Assembly: GCF_009650135.1 (NCBI RefSeq)
Contig: NZ_CP045871.1
Coordinates: 806,001 to 870,000 of the forward strand
Source: Litorivicinus lipolyticus
Lineage (GTDB): Bacteria > Pseudomonadota > Gammaproteobacteria > Pseudomonadales > Litorivicinaceae
DNA length: 64,000 bases
Reading direction: 5' to 3'
The translations under genes and the position numbers were made by a program. Positions 48,200-57,961 of the stretch are shown here, in pieces (the first letter of the stretch is position 1; every line of letters starts with the position of its first letter). The notes under the pieces were generated by a model, which made no database searches, was not told the origin of the DNA, and saw only the letters and a list, made by a program, of their open reading frames with translations.

Positions 48200-49158
48200 G
48201 TTTGATTGATCCGTTAGGTCGTCGCTTTCGCTCCCTTCGTGTCAGCCTGACCGCCGCCTGCAACTATGCCTGTGACTACTGTGTGCCGGCCGGCAGCGTA
48301 CTGAAGCCGTCACCGAACGCACTGGACGGCGCTGATTTGATGCGCCTGGTCGGTTTGCTGGACCGTGTTTTGGACTTGAAGAAAATTCGCCTGACCGGCG
48401 GCGAGCCACTGATTGCGCCGAACTTGTCGGCGGTACTGGCGGGGCTGCGTGCGCACCAATCCGAAATCAGCCTGACCACCAATGGCCAGTTTTTGGGCCG
48501 TCATGTCGAGGCCCTCAAGGCCGCAGGCTGCAAACGCATCAACGTCAGTTTGGATTCAATGGACCCGGTGGTGTTTAAAACCATGGCCAAAGCGGGTGAC
48601 TTGGAATCCGTGCTGTCCGGCATCGAGGCGGCGTTGGCCGTGGGCATGAAGGTCAAGCTGAATACCGTGCCCATGCGCACCCAAAATCGCGATCAGGTGG
48701 TGCCGCTGTTTGACTGGTGCAGCCAACGCGGGATTGAACTGCGCTTTATTGAGTTGATGCGTATGGGGCACCTGCAAGACGTCGCCGCGTTTGATCGCGA
48801 GTTCGTGCCTCAGGCTGAATTGGTTGAGCTGTTGGCTGTGTTTGGCGAGGCCGAACAGCTGCCACGCGAGGCCAATTCGACCAGTCAAACCTGGGTTAAC
48901 GCGCGCGGTCGTTTTGGCTTTATTTCGAACGAATCGGCGCCGTTTTGCGGCGACTGTGACCGTCTGCGCCTGACCAGCGATGGCATGCTGTACGGCTGTA
49001 TTTCGTCGTCCAATGCGTTGGATATTCGTCCGGCCTTGACGCTGGACGAGCCGGAGGCGATTGCCTTGATTGTGGATCGGCTGGGGCGGGCATTAAAGGA
49101 CAAGCAACCGGTTCGGTTCAGCGGCGAACAAACCATTATGCAAATCCTGGGTGGCTGA
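48196..49158 (+). CDS. moaA: GTP 3',8-cyclase MoaA (radical SAM)
   Basis: First enzyme of molybdenum cofactor synthesis. The radical-SAM cluster is CNYACDYC (Cys22, 26, 29), preceded by LRVSLTA; the second cluster is in CGDCDRLRLTSDGMLYGC. LTGGEPL, NVSLDSMDP and LRFIELM are typical, and the protein ends in the Gly-Gly that MoaA needs. 320 residues. No other moa/mog genes are in the window, and it is cotranslated with a TetR gene. Confidence 0.88.
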   Translation: MSLIDPLGRRFRSLRVSLTAACNYACDYCVPAGSVLKPSPNALDGADLMRLVGLLDRVLDLKKIRLTGGEPLIAPNLSAVLAGLRAHQSEISLTTNGQFLGRHVEALKAAGCKRINVSLDSMDPVVFKTMAKAGDLESVLSGIEAALAVGMKVKLNTVPMRTQNRDQVVPLFDWCSQRGIELRFIELMRMGHLQDVAAFDREFVPQAELVELLAVFGEAEQLPREANSTSQTWVNARGRFGFISNESAPFCGDCDRLRLTSDGMLYGCISSSNALDIRPALTLDEPEAIALIVDRLGRALKDKQPVRFSGEQTIMQILGG

Positions 49159-49578
49159 ATGACGCCTTTTCAACGGATGCTGGCCGGCACGCCGCTGGCC
49201 CAGGCCATGCAATTGCACCAGGTCGCGGGGGCCTTGGAGGCCCCGTTTGCGCCGTCACGCAATCAATTGGATGTGGCCTTTGGTGGCGCCATGGCGGCGG
49301 GCATGGCCCTGGCCGGTTGGGTGTTCGTGGCCGAGCACGCCGAGGCGGTGCTGGACGACGCCCAAAATCCGCTGTTGGCCGGCGCCACCCAGCGATTTTT
49401 CAAGCCGTTCGTGGATCCAACCCTGCGTTTTCAAGTCGATCCGGTCGATCAATCGGTGATGGATGCGTGGGCGGCCCGATGGCGCGCCAACCAGCGTGTG
49501 CGTGCGCCGCTGGTGGCCCGGGTGGTCGACCGTCAGGGCGATACCTTCGCCGAGGCGGAGCTTAATTTCGTTCTGTGA
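49159..49578 (+). CDS. YiiD C-domain-like thioesterase (hotdog fold)
   Basis: A 139-residue protein that starts with the TPFQRMLAGTPLAQAM signature. LEAPFAPSRNQLDVAFGGAMAAGMALAGW resembles the catalytic region of putative YiiD-type thioesterases. It probably hydrolyses an acyl-CoA or acyl-ACP; the substrate is not known. It follows moaA with no gap, and its TGA overlaps the GTG of the next gene. Confidence 0.7.
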   Translation: MTPFQRMLAGTPLAQAMQLHQVAGALEAPFAPSRNQLDVAFGGAMAAGMALAGWVFVAEHAEAVLDDAQNPLLAGATQRFFKPFVDPTLRFQVDPVDQSVMDAWAARWRANQRVRAPLVARVVDRQGDTFAEAELNFVL

Positions 49579-50489
49579 GTAGTTTGATCAGCATTGTATT
49601 GCCGGTCTTTGCGGTGATTGGTTTGGGCTGGCTGGCGCAGCGCCGGGGCTGGTTGGGTGACGGCGGTGCCGGCGCACTGAATGCTTTCGTGTTTCGGATT
49701 GCACTGCCGCCGCTGCTGTTTTTGGCCATGGCGCGCACACCCTTTGAAGCCTTTGGGCAGTGGCGTTTTCTAGCGGCCTATTTAAGTGGGACCGCTGGGG
49801 TCTGGGTGCTGGTGTGGTGGTTGGCGCCGCGTTTGGGATTTAATGGTTTCCAAGCGCGCTGGTTGACCTGCCTGGGCGCTACCTTTTCGAATGCGATTTA
49901 CTTGGGCATCCCACTGTTCGAAACCGCCTTTGGCGCCTTGAGCGCCCAGCCGGTGATCTTGATTGCGCTGATGATGAACCTGTTGCTGGTCGGGGGCAGC
50001 TTGATCGTCCTGCAAGCCGTCAGTGGCGAGGGCACGCGGGCCGCGATCAAAGAGACCCTGAGCAACCCCATGCTGTTTGCGATCGGCGCCGGTCTGTTGG
50101 TGTCGTGGTTTGACATTGCGCTGGGTGACGGCGCCGATCGGCTGCTGAGTTTGCTGGCCCAAGCGGCATCGCCGGTGGCGCTGTTCGCCCTCGGCGTGAC
50201 CCTGGGCGTGGCCGGCTCGGGTGTTCGCTTTGGTCGGCCGCAATGGGTCTTGCTGGTGGCTAAGTTGTTTGTGCACCCGGCGCTGGTGGCGCTGGCGTGC
50301 TGGGGCTTTCAGGCGGACGCCATCAACGCCCAAGCCGCGATCTTGATCGCGGCGGTGCCGGCCGGGTCATTGGTGCATGTGGTGGCGGCCCGTCGCGGCA
50401 CGCTCGAGACCGAAAGTGCCGCCTTGATTTTGCTCACCACCGCGGTTTCGGTGGTGACGCTGACGCTGTTACTCGAGTGGCTGCTTTAG
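49575..50489 (+). CDS. AEC-family transporter (auxin efflux carrier type)
   Basis: Membrane protein of about ten helices, 304 residues, with the family features LPVFAVIGLGWLAQRRGWL at the N-terminus, TFSNAIYLGIPLFETAFG, and NPMLFAIGAGLL. Members carry carboxylates such as malate or malonate. It starts at GTG 49575 inside the thioesterase stop and ends 4 nt into convergent mce. Confidence 0.88.
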   Translation: MSSLISIVLPVFAVIGLGWLAQRRGWLGDGGAGALNAFVFRIALPPLLFLAMARTPFEAFGQWRFLAAYLSGTAGVWVLVWWLAPRLGFNGFQARWLTCLGATFSNAIYLGIPLFETAFGALSAQPVILIALMMNLLLVGGSLIVLQAVSGEGTRAAIKETLSNPMLFAIGAGLLVSWFDIALGDGADRLLSLLAQAASPVALFALGVTLGVAGSGVRFGRPQWVLLVAKLFVHPALVALACWGFQADAINAQAAILIAAVPAGSLVHVVAARRGTLETESAALILLTTAVSVVTLTLLLEWLL

Positions 50490-50890
50490 CGGTGCTCGCA
50501 TAATTCCAACAGCACCCCTTCGGTGCTTTTGGGGTGTAAAAACGCGACCCGGGTGTTGTGCGCGCCGTCGACCGGCGTTTGCTGCAATAGCGTAAACCCC
50601 TCGGCGGTTAAGCGCTGCATTTCCGCCTCGATGTTATCGACCGTCATGGCGACCTGCTGGACGCCGCCTTTGCCGCCGTTCTTGGCAATGAACTTGCCGA
50701 TCGGAGTGTCGGCCCCGAGCGGGCACAGCAATTCGAACTTGCTCTCGCCAATTTGAAAGAACGCCACCTCGACGCCTTGTTCGGCGACCACCTCGCGGCC
50801 CAGAAATGGCAGTCCCAGACGGGTGTAGGTGTCGATCGCGGCATCTAAGTCCAATACTGCGATACCAACATGGTCGATTTTGCTAATCAT
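50486..50890 (-). CDS. mce: Methylmalonyl-CoA epimerase
   Basis: Interconverts (S)- and (R)-methylmalonyl-CoA, linking carboxylase and mutase. Glyoxalase-fold protein of 134 residues with the metal His in KIDHVGIAV and a C-terminal Glu in GVLLELCE. The usual HH of the second module (GxHHxA) is QQ here (GVQQVAMTV); Gln can be a metal ligand in this family, and this variant seems known in some relatives. It lies near, but not in, the mutase operon. Confidence 0.88.
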   Translation of the reverse strand: MISKIDHVGIAVLDLDAAIDTYTRLGLPFLGREVVAEQGVEVAFFQIGESKFELLCPLGADTPIGKFIAKNGGKGGVQQVAMTVDNIEAEMQRLTAEGFTLLQQTPVDGAHNTRVAFLHPKSTEGVLLELCEHR

Positions 50891-50957
50891 GGTGCTAGGC
50901 CTTTTTCAAAAAGTTGGGGTAGGGTGGAATGGCTAATCACAGAATAAGGATGTTGGC

Positions 50958-51368
50958 ATGTTTCGTTCAATTCGCATTTCGGATTACATGACCACGAACT
51001 TGATCACGGTAACACCCGATACGGATTTGTTGGCGGCGGTGGATATGTTGATTAAACACGGGATTTCGGGAATGCCCGTGGTCGACAACGGCGCGCTGGT
51101 CGGCATGGTATCGGAACACGATTGCTTATCCGGCATTTTGAAAGGCACCTATCAAGGTGAAGTCGGTGGCCGCGTGTCCGAGGTTATGAGCAGCGGCGTT
51201 GACACCGTGCGCCAGGATACCGATGTGGTGTCGGTGGCGGAATTATTCATGCAGCAAGGCCGTCGTCGACTGCCGGTGGTGGATAGCGCCGGCAAGTTGG
51301 TTGGCCAGATCAGCCGATGCGACATTTTGCGCGCGGTCCGGGCCTACGAGATTCCCACCTCGGCTTAG
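50958..51368 (+). CDS. Two-CBS-domain protein
   Basis: 136 residues made of two CBS motifs: ISDYMTTNLITVTPDTDLLAAVDM, ...GMPVVDNGALVGMVSEHD and VSEVMSSGVDTVRQDTDV, ...LPVVDSAGKLVGQISRCDIL. CBS pairs bind adenosine nucleotides and act as energy sensors; the partner is unknown. It overlaps the convergent periplasmic protein gene by 4 nt. Confidence 0.85.
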   Translation: MFRSIRISDYMTTNLITVTPDTDLLAAVDMLIKHGISGMPVVDNGALVGMVSEHDCLSGILKGTYQGEVGGRVSEVMSSGVDTVRQDTDVVSVAELFMQQGRRRLPVVDSAGKLVGQISRCDILRAVRAYEIPTSA

Positions 51369-52084
51369 TCGCTAAGGTCGCGGTGCAGCTGTAAATAGCG
51401 CGCCGCGGCGCCCATATCCCACGCCTTGATCGGCTGATCGCGGGTCGACTTGGCAGCGTCGGCCTGCAGTGTTTCGAACATTCGCAGGAATCGCGCGGGC
51501 TCACTGGCGCTTAAAAACGCGAACATCGGAGTCGTGCCCTTTGCCAACACCTTCGACTCGACCGTGAGGTCCCGCAGCGTCCAGGACGCGATAACTGCGG
51601 CATCAATTTGGCCTAGGTTGATCGCCCGAATCAGGTTCGAGGTGTCCGGAAAGTAGCGGACGCACGGGTCTTCGATCGGACTGCGCTTGATCAGTGACGG
51701 CGCCATCAGACCCATCATGCTGGCATTTTCGAGTCGGCCAACACGGGTGCACAGACCGTTTTTTCTGACCTGCCCGGCCAACACCATGGTCGCTTCGCCA
51801 GCGTGATAGCCGACGGGTGTTAAGCCCAACTCGATTAGCGGCTGGGTGTTCGCCGGGGTTGCCGCGATCAGGCCCTCGCGGGCGATTTTCAGCGCCGCGC
51901 CGGTGTCGCTGATGTCGTAGGTGGCAAAGTCGATGGGTTCACCCAGCACGCGCTCATACAACCGCATTTCCGATTCATAGGTCGCAGCCATGGCGTGGGA
52001 GGTGGTGGTACGCGGGAAGCCGACCAGTACATCGCTCCAGCTTAGGGGGCAGGCGAGGACGAGTGTAACGATCAATCGGCGCAT
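51365..52084 (-). CDS. PhnD-like periplasmic substrate-binding protein, orphan
   Basis: 239 residues with a probable short signal peptide (RRLIVTLVLACPLSWS). VGFPRTTTSHAMAATYESEMRLYERVLG and the SNLIRAINLGQIDAAVIASWTLRD segment resemble phosphonate/phosphate-type binding proteins. No permease or ATPase gene is nearby, so it is an orphan that may serve a sensor or a distant transporter. Function uncertain. Confidence 0.65.
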   Translation of the reverse strand: MRRLIVTLVLACPLSWSDVLVGFPRTTTSHAMAATYESEMRLYERVLGEPIDFATYDISDTGAALKIAREGLIAATPANTQPLIELGLTPVGYHAGEATMVLAGQVRKNGLCTRVGRLENASMMGLMAPSLIKRSPIEDPCVRYFPDTSNLIRAINLGQIDAAVIASWTLRDLTVESKVLAKGTTPMFAFLSASEPARFLRMFETLQADAAKSTRDQPIKAWDMGAAARYLQLHRDLSD

Positions 52085-52153
52085 CGGGTTTTCCGTCGGT
52101 TAAAAGAAAACCATAGCATTAAAATCCGGGCGCCACCGTTGACAGTGCGCACT

Positions 52154-53113
52154 CTAGGGCTGTAGTACGCTCATCGCAGCCGGTATAGGTGCCATGGTGC
52201 CGTTCATCACCGCCTCGCGTGCCCGTTGGTAGCGTGTGACCGCATCCGGATCTTGAGTAATGGCTTGCCACGCCAGGGTGCGCAGCTGTTCTTCCAGCCA
52301 GGACAGGTTTTGACCGGTTCGGCGTGCCGCTAACGACTTGGAGCCCAGGCGCAGGTAGTCCTGAAGTTGACCCTCCAAGGTGTCTAGGCCGTTCAATGTG
52401 ACGGCGCTGATGCTGAGTACCTGCGGTTGCCAAAATCCATTGTGGGTCAACAAGTTGACCGCGTTTTGATAGTGCCGCCGTGACGCTTCGGCCAATAAGG
52501 TGGCGTCGCCGTCGGCCTTGTTGACGACGATAAAGTCGGCCAGCTCTAAAATGCCTTTTTTGATGCCTTGCAACTCATCGCCGGCACCCGGCTGCATCAG
52601 CACCATGAAGGCGTCGGTCATATTGGCGACGGCATGCTCGGATTGGCCGACGCCCACCGTTTCGACCCAGACCTGGTCGTAACCGGCGGCTTCGCACAAC
52701 AAAATCGCTTCGCGGGTGCGTTGGGCCACACCGCCGAGGCTATCGCCGGCGGGTGAGGGCCGAATAAAGGCGCCGTCGGCGCGGCTAAGGGACTCCATTC
52801 GAGTTTTGTCACCCAGAATCGAGCCGCCGTTAACCGGTGACGAGGGGTCGACCGCCAGCACCGCGACGCGCTGCCCGCGTTCGATGGCGCGCAGCCCAAA
52901 GGTCTCGATAAAGGTCGATTTTCCGACCCCAGGTACACCACTGATGCCCAGGCGAGTGCTGGTGCCGGTGTAGGGCATCAGCGAATCCAGCAGTGCGTTG
53001 GCGGCCGGCCGGTGGGCCGGGTTTTGACTTTCGACCAGTGTGATGGCGCGCGCCAGTGCGCGGCGGTTGCCCGCGCGCAGGGCGTCGATATCAACCGTTG
53101 GATTGAATGGCAT
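52154..53113 (-). CDS. meaB: MeaB-type GTPase chaperone of methylmalonyl-CoA mutase
   Basis: Protects and reloads B12-dependent mutase. P-loop GVPGVGKST (residues 59-67), [22 protein letters not shown] and VNKADGD are typical of MeaB/ArgK. 319 residues from ATG 53113, overlapping the mutase stop by 23 nt; a TTG one codon earlier is the alternative. Confidence 0.94.
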   Translation of the reverse strand: MPFNPTVDIDALRAGNRRALARAITLVESQNPAHRPAANALLDSLMPYTGTSTRLGISGVPGVGKSTFIETFGLRAIERGQRVAVLAVDPSSPVNGGSILGDKTRMESLSRADGAFIRPSPAGDSLGGVAQRTREAILLCEAAGYDQVWVETVGVGQSEHAVANMTDAFMVLMQPGAGDELQGIKKGILELADFIVVNKADGDATLLAEASRRHYQNAVNLLTHNGFWQPQVLSISAVTLNGLDTLEGQLQDYLRLGSKSLAARRTGQNLSWLEEQLRTLAWQAITQDPDAVTRYQRAREAVMNGTMAPIPAAMSVLQP

Positions 53114-55217
53114 CAATCACCTGTGACGCACAGTCGGGTATCGGCGTGCCAGGACCGAAAATCGCGCACACGCCCATGGCGCGCAGTTGGTCGTAGTCTT
53201 GGCGTGGAATGACGCCGCCGGCGAAGACCAAAATATCGTCAGCGCCTTCGGCTTTCAGCGCCGCGATCAGTTCCGGCACCAAGGTCAGGTGACCCGCCGC
53301 CAGCGAGCTGACGCCGACCGCATGGACGTCGTTTTCGACGGCTTGGCGGGCGACTTCCTCGGGGGTTGAAAACATCGGCGACAAATCCACATCAAAGCCG
53401 ACGTCGGCAAATGCGGTGGCGACCACTTTGGCGCCGCGGTCGTGGCCGTCCTGGCCCATTTTAGCGACCAGCACGCGCGGCCGGCGGCCCTCGTCGCCGG
53501 TAAAGGCGTTGATGCGTTGCCCGATGTCCATCCAGCGTTCGTCCTTGTCGTAGTGGCTGCCATAGACGCCGCTGACGCTGCGGTGCTCGGCTTTGTAGCG
53601 GCCAAACTTGGCTTCCATAGCGTCGGAAATTTCACCGACCGTGGCGCGCGCACGAATGGCGTCGATGGCGCACGCCAACAGGTTACCGGATTCGCCGCCG
53701 GCGACCGCGGTGATTTTGGCCAGCGCCGCGCTGACAACGCTGTTGTCGCGCTCGGCTTTCAGTGTTGCCAGTTGCGCCAACTGTTCGCCGCGCACGGCCT
53801 CGTTGTCGATTTGCAAGGTGTCAACCAGGTCCTCGGTTTCGAGCTTGTACTTGTTGACGCCGACAATGACGTCCTCGCCACGGTCGATACGGGCTTGCTT
53901 GTGGGTCGCCGACTCCTCGATACGCAGTTTCGGCAGCCCTGCGTCGATCGCTTTGGCCATGCCGCCTTGCTGCTCGACTTCGTCGATCAATTGGCGGGCG
54001 CGATCGGCCAGATCCGCGGTTAAACGCTCCATCATGAAGCTACCGCCCCAGGGATCGACGACCTGGGTAATGCCGGTTTCTTCTTGCAGAATCAACTGGG
54101 TGTTGCGGGCAATACGCGCACTGAATTCGGTCGGCAGCGCAATCGCCTCGTCGAAGCTGTTGGTGTGCAAGCTTTGAGTGCCACCAAACACCGAGGCCAT
54201 GGCCTCGACCGTGGTCCGGACAATGTTGTTGTAGGGGTCTTGCTCGGTCAGCGACCAGCCTGAGGTCTGGCAGTGGGTGCGCAGCATGCTCGATTTGGGG
54301 TTGCTCGGTTTGAATTCGGCGACGATTTCTTGCCAAAGCAAACGGGCCGCGCGCAGCTTGGCGATCTCCATGTAGAAGTTCATGCCAATGCCGAAAAAGA
54401 AACTCAGTCGCGGCGCGAAGGCGTCGATGTCCAAACCGGCATTCAGGGCGGTGCGGATGTATTCTTTGCCGTCCGCCAAGGTATAGGCCAACTCCAATGC
54501 CGCGTCCGCGCCGGCTTCTTGGATGTGGTAGCCGGAAATCGAAATCGTGTTGAACTTGGGCATGTGCTGGCTGCAGTAACTGATGATGTCGCCAATCACG
54601 CGCATGCTCGGTTCGGGCGGGTAGATGTAGGTGTTGCGGACCATGAACTCTTTCAAAATGTCGTTTTGAATGGTTCCGGACAGCTGGTCTTGGCGCACGC
54701 CCTGTTCTTCGGCCGCGACAATGTAGCCGGCCAAGACCGGCAATACCGCGCCATTCATGGTCATCGAGACGCTGACTTTGTCCAGCGCAATGCCGTCAAA
54801 CAGGGTCTTCATGTCCAAGATGCTGTCGATCGCTACACCGGCCTTGCCGACGTCACCTTTGACCCGGGGATGGTCACTGTCGTAGCCGCGGTGGGTGGCC
54901 AAATCGAACGCCACCGACACGCCCTGACCGCCGGCCGCCAGGGCCTTGCGGTAAAAATCGTTGGACGCTTTGGCGGTGCTGAATCCGGCGTACTGACGAA
55001 TGGTCCAGGGCCGTCCCGAGTACATGCTGGCCTTGACGCCGCGCACGTAGGGGGCGAACCCGGGGAAACTGTCTTTGAATGCTAAATCGGCAACGTCGTC
55101 CGCGGTGTACAGCTGTTTTAAAGTGATGCCCTCGGGCGTCAGCCACGACATTTCGCCAGGCGTTAAGCCCTTGGTTTCCTTGCTGATCAAGGCGGACCAG
55201 TCGTTGTAATCGTTCAT
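53091..55217 (-). CDS. mcm: Methylmalonyl-CoA mutase
   Basis: B12-dependent isomerisation of (R)-methylmalonyl-CoA to succinyl-CoA. The N-terminal catalytic barrel has [20 protein letters not shown] and [18 protein letters not shown]. The C-terminal cobalamin domain has the QDGHDRG motif (axial His592) and the GG segment VFAGGVIP. 708 residues, a single-chain (homodimeric) form. ATG 55217 overlaps the upstream carboxylase stop by 4 nt. Confidence 0.96.
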   Translation of the reverse strand: MNDYNDWSALISKETKGLTPGEMSWLTPEGITLKQLYTADDVADLAFKDSFPGFAPYVRGVKASMYSGRPWTIRQYAGFSTAKASNDFYRKALAAGGQGVSVAFDLATHRGYDSDHPRVKGDVGKAGVAIDSILDMKTLFDGIALDKVSVSMTMNGAVLPVLAGYIVAAEEQGVRQDQLSGTIQNDILKEFMVRNTYIYPPEPSMRVIGDIISYCSQHMPKFNTISISGYHIQEAGADAALELAYTLADGKEYIRTALNAGLDIDAFAPRLSFFFGIGMNFYMEIAKLRAARLLWQEIVAEFKPSNPKSSMLRTHCQTSGWSLTEQDPYNNIVRTTVEAMASVFGGTQSLHTNSFDEAIALPTEFSARIARNTQLILQEETGITQVVDPWGGSFMMERLTADLADRARQLIDEVEQQGGMAKAIDAGLPKLRIEESATHKQARIDRGEDVIVGVNKYKLETEDLVDTLQIDNEAVRGEQLAQLATLKAERDNSVVSAALAKITAVAGGESGNLLACAIDAIRARATVGEISDAMEAKFGRYKAEHRSVSGVYGSHYDKDERWMDIGQRINAFTGDEGRRPRVLVAKMGQDGHDRGAKVVATAFADVGFDVDLSPMFSTPEEVARQAVENDVHAVGVSSLAAGHLTLVPELIAALKAEGADDILVFAGGVIPRQDYDQLRAMGVCAIFGPGTPIPDCASQVIDAIQSNG

Positions 55218-57961
55218 GCGTGGTCTCCGGCTAAATGATCCAAGCACTCGTCAGTCCAGGCCTGGCGGGCACGTGCGGCGGCAATCGGGTCCTGTACCTC
55301 GATCTGTTCGGTCGGTGTGACTTTAAACAGCGGTTGGCCTTTTTTGACCACGCTGGCGTCGCCCTCGACCAAGACCTCGTCAATGGTGCAGCCGAACTCG
55401 GCTTTGATCACGTTGAACATTTTCATGACCTCGACGATGTACAGCGGGTCGCCGACCTTGACCACCTGGCCGACGCTGACGAAGGCCGGGTCGCCCGGGG
55501 TTTGCTGGGCATAGAACATGCCGCCGCTGGCGGCGACGATTTCATCGCTACGCTGGGTCGGCGGCGGCGCCAATTCGCGCGCGGCACGTTTTTGGGTGTC
55601 GGTGTCGAGCAAGAACTCGGGGATGTACAGGTTCAAGTCTTCGGTCACGCACAGGGTTTCAAATTCGACCTGGTCGGCGACCACCGGCAAAATCCGCAGC
55701 AAATCCAAGCCCAACTGGAAGTCCGCATGGGCGGCGCTGACGGCTGGCCAGTCCGTGATGCGTGGGTCGCACGCGGCGTCCAAGATGGCTTGGGTTTCGG
55801 CCCAGCAGTCGGTGTCCAGCAACCCCGCCAAATCGGTGTAGAAGGCCAACGCCTGGTCAAGGATCGCTTGGTCCTGGGCCCAGATTTGGTTAGCCGCGGG
55901 GCTCTTGGGGTCCGGGTCCATGTTCAAAAAATGGTACAGCGCATTGAGCAGCGCAATCGGGTTCTGGGCGAACTGCCAAACGTCGTGATCGTCACGCATG
56001 AAGGCGGCGTCGGCGTAACTGATCCAGCCCGATAGCAAGTGCGGCTGGGCCATCAAGCGTTCGAGCGGACGCACGACCAGGGTCTTCTTCAGCGTACTCA
56101 GCTCCACATCGTGCCCGGTTTCACGCGCCCAGGCATAGTTCCAGTCAACTTCACGGGCCATCTGGGCCAGCAAGCCGACCGCGGTCAGGTAGGGCTGAAT
56201 AAAGGAGGTGGTGGTTTTGGCATGCACGTCACGCGCCATAAACCAATGCACCAGGCCGTAGTGAAAGGCCAGGTTGGTCGACAAGTCGGTGCCCTCAAGG
56301 CGTGTTTTGCGCAGCACCTCGGCCATTTTCGCGAAACTGTCGGCGCGGTTTGGCCCGGTCGTCAACAACAACGCAATGTTCGAATCATAGGCCCCGGCCA
56401 AGGCGTAGTGCACGAACGAGCCGGTGTCGGGGTTGCGCAGGCTGATGCCCTGGTCGTCGCGAATTTCACCGGCGGCGTTGTTGGACCAAAACTGAATCAA
56501 TCCGCCGGCATGGGGCTGCAAGGCGTCGTTGGTGGCGTTCAGGCGAACTTCGACGCTGGCGCGCTGGCGCGGCACACGGGTTGGTTTGGGAAGCTGTTTA
56601 CCGTGCACAGCCAGTACCACCATGGCCTCGACTAAGCTATTGATGGTGAAGGCATCGTGTTCATTGTCGGGGTTTTGGAAACGCAGGCCGTAGCACAGCT
56701 CGCTGACCCGGTGTTCGACCTGAATGCGGGTGTTCATTTCCATAAAGTAGTGGCGGTCATCGTCAACGATGCACTCAAAGGTGCTGACGCTGTCCAAACC
56801 GACGGCAGTGCCAAAGCGAGTCGACTCGTCTTCCATGCGCTGCAAGATGTCCAGGTCGCCCTTCAGCGAGGCCAGTCGCTGGTCATCCGTTTCCGCGCCG
56901 ATGGCGTCTGCTAGCATTTCCACGGTGGTGCTGATTTCGAGCAGCTTTTGCTCGTGCATTTGGGCCGAGCAATCGCGTCCGCCCAGGGTCAAACACCAGT
57001 CACCGTTGCCGATGACCTGAATTTCCTGGTGACGCGTGGTTTCGATGTTCAATTCCAACAACACGTTTTTGTTGTCGCCGACACCGGTGGCTTTGACTTC
57101 CGCCAGCACCTGCTTGACCAGTTCCGGGGTCGGCGCGGCGGCCGCCTGGGCGTCGCCACCTAAATCCTTGGGCGAGGGCAGGATGCGTTGGCCCTTGCCG
57201 CCGCCGCCGCCAATGGCTTTGATGCGGATACGGTTTTTCGGGTACTCCGCGTACAGCGCCTGGACCTCGCGCTGGGCCTGGTCGGCGATCTGGTCGATGC
57301 TGATCAAATCAATGCCGCGCTGATAGCTTTGGTTGAGCAGTCCTTCGGCTTGGGCTTCGGGGCTGTCACCCTCAAGGCTAAGGCCGTGTTCGGCGGCCAA
57401 GGCGGCCATGTCACCCAGGGCAATCACGGTGCGCGTGGTCAGGTTGTCGACGCCGGGTGTGACTGATACGCCGGCGGCCAGTGCGGTGCGCTTGGCCTCG
57501 TCTTTCATGCCGGCCTGGCGCACGGTGCGGCTGCACGGACCGACAAAGGTCAGGCCGCTTTTTTCGATGGCGGCGACCAAGGCTTCTTCTTCGGCCATAA
57601 ACCCGTAGCCGGCAAAGATCCCGTCGTAGCCGTTGGACTGGGCAATGTCGATGATCTGGGCGATGCGGGCGTCGCGTTCAGCCTTGTCGGCGCCGGTGTA
57701 GTCCGGTACACGGTGGATGCGATTGTGATCCGCGATTTGGCGCAATTCGGGGGCCAGTGCGTTTTTGTAGGTGACCGAGTCTTTTTCGCTCAACAGCACG
57801 CCGTACTCGGCGCCCATTTCACTCAGCACGTCCATGACTTCTTTACGAATCGGACCACGGCAAATGATCAGCACTTTGAAACCGGCGACACTGAATTGCT
57901 GAACCCATTTCGAGGGCTGCGCAGCCAAGCGGCGGTCTTGGGTGGTTAGGGTCTCTAGCAT
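55214..57961 (-). CDS. Atypical large biotin carboxylase with BCCP domain (probable propionyl-CoA carboxylase alpha)
   Basis: Carboxylates biotin with ATP and bicarbonate. The first ~600 residues form a biotin carboxylase with an ATP-grasp domain ([31 protein letters not shown]). The C-terminus has a biotinyl domain with EVMKM (biotin Lys847). At 915 residues it is much longer than PccA (about 660): there is a ~50-residue insert before the Gly-rich loop and a long middle domain (about 600-780) I do not recognise. Context with carboxyltransferase and mutase points to propionyl-CoA; substrate not proven. Confidence 0.85.
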   Translation of the reverse strand: MLETLTTQDRRLAAQPSKWVQQFSVAGFKVLIICRGPIRKEVMDVLSEMGAEYGVLLSEKDSVTYKNALAPELRQIADHNRIHRVPDYTGADKAERDARIAQIIDIAQSNGYDGIFAGYGFMAEEEALVAAIEKSGLTFVGPCSRTVRQAGMKDEAKRTALAAGVSVTPGVDNLTTRTVIALGDMAALAAEHGLSLEGDSPEAQAEGLLNQSYQRGIDLISIDQIADQAQREVQALYAEYPKNRIRIKAIGGGGGKGQRILPSPKDLGGDAQAAAAPTPELVKQVLAEVKATGVGDNKNVLLELNIETTRHQEIQVIGNGDWCLTLGGRDCSAQMHEQKLLEISTTVEMLADAIGAETDDQRLASLKGDLDILQRMEDESTRFGTAVGLDSVSTFECIVDDDRHYFMEMNTRIQVEHRVSELCYGLRFQNPDNEHDAFTINSLVEAMVVLAVHGKQLPKPTRVPRQRASVEVRLNATNDALQPHAGGLIQFWSNNAAGEIRDDQGISLRNPDTGSFVHYALAGAYDSNIALLLTTGPNRADSFAKMAEVLRKTRLEGTDLSTNLAFHYGLVHWFMARDVHAKTTTSFIQPYLTAVGLLAQMAREVDWNYAWARETGHDVELSTLKKTLVVRPLERLMAQPHLLSGWISYADAAFMRDDHDVWQFAQNPIALLNALYHFLNMDPDPKSPAANQIWAQDQAILDQALAFYTDLAGLLDTDCWAETQAILDAACDPRITDWPAVSAAHADFQLGLDLLRILPVVADQVEFETLCVTEDLNLYIPEFLLDTDTQKRAARELAPPPTQRSDEIVAASGGMFYAQQTPGDPAFVSVGQVVKVGDPLYIVEVMKMFNVIKAEFGCTIDEVLVEGDASVVKKGQPLFKVTPTEQIEVQDPIAAARARQAWTDECLDHLAGDHA

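Noticed and set aside
54273..56035. Long plus-strand frames (270 and 266 codons) opposite the mutase and biotin carboxylase genes
   Set aside because: High-GC antisense frames; composition and lack of domains show them to be shadows of the strongly conserved minus-strand genes.
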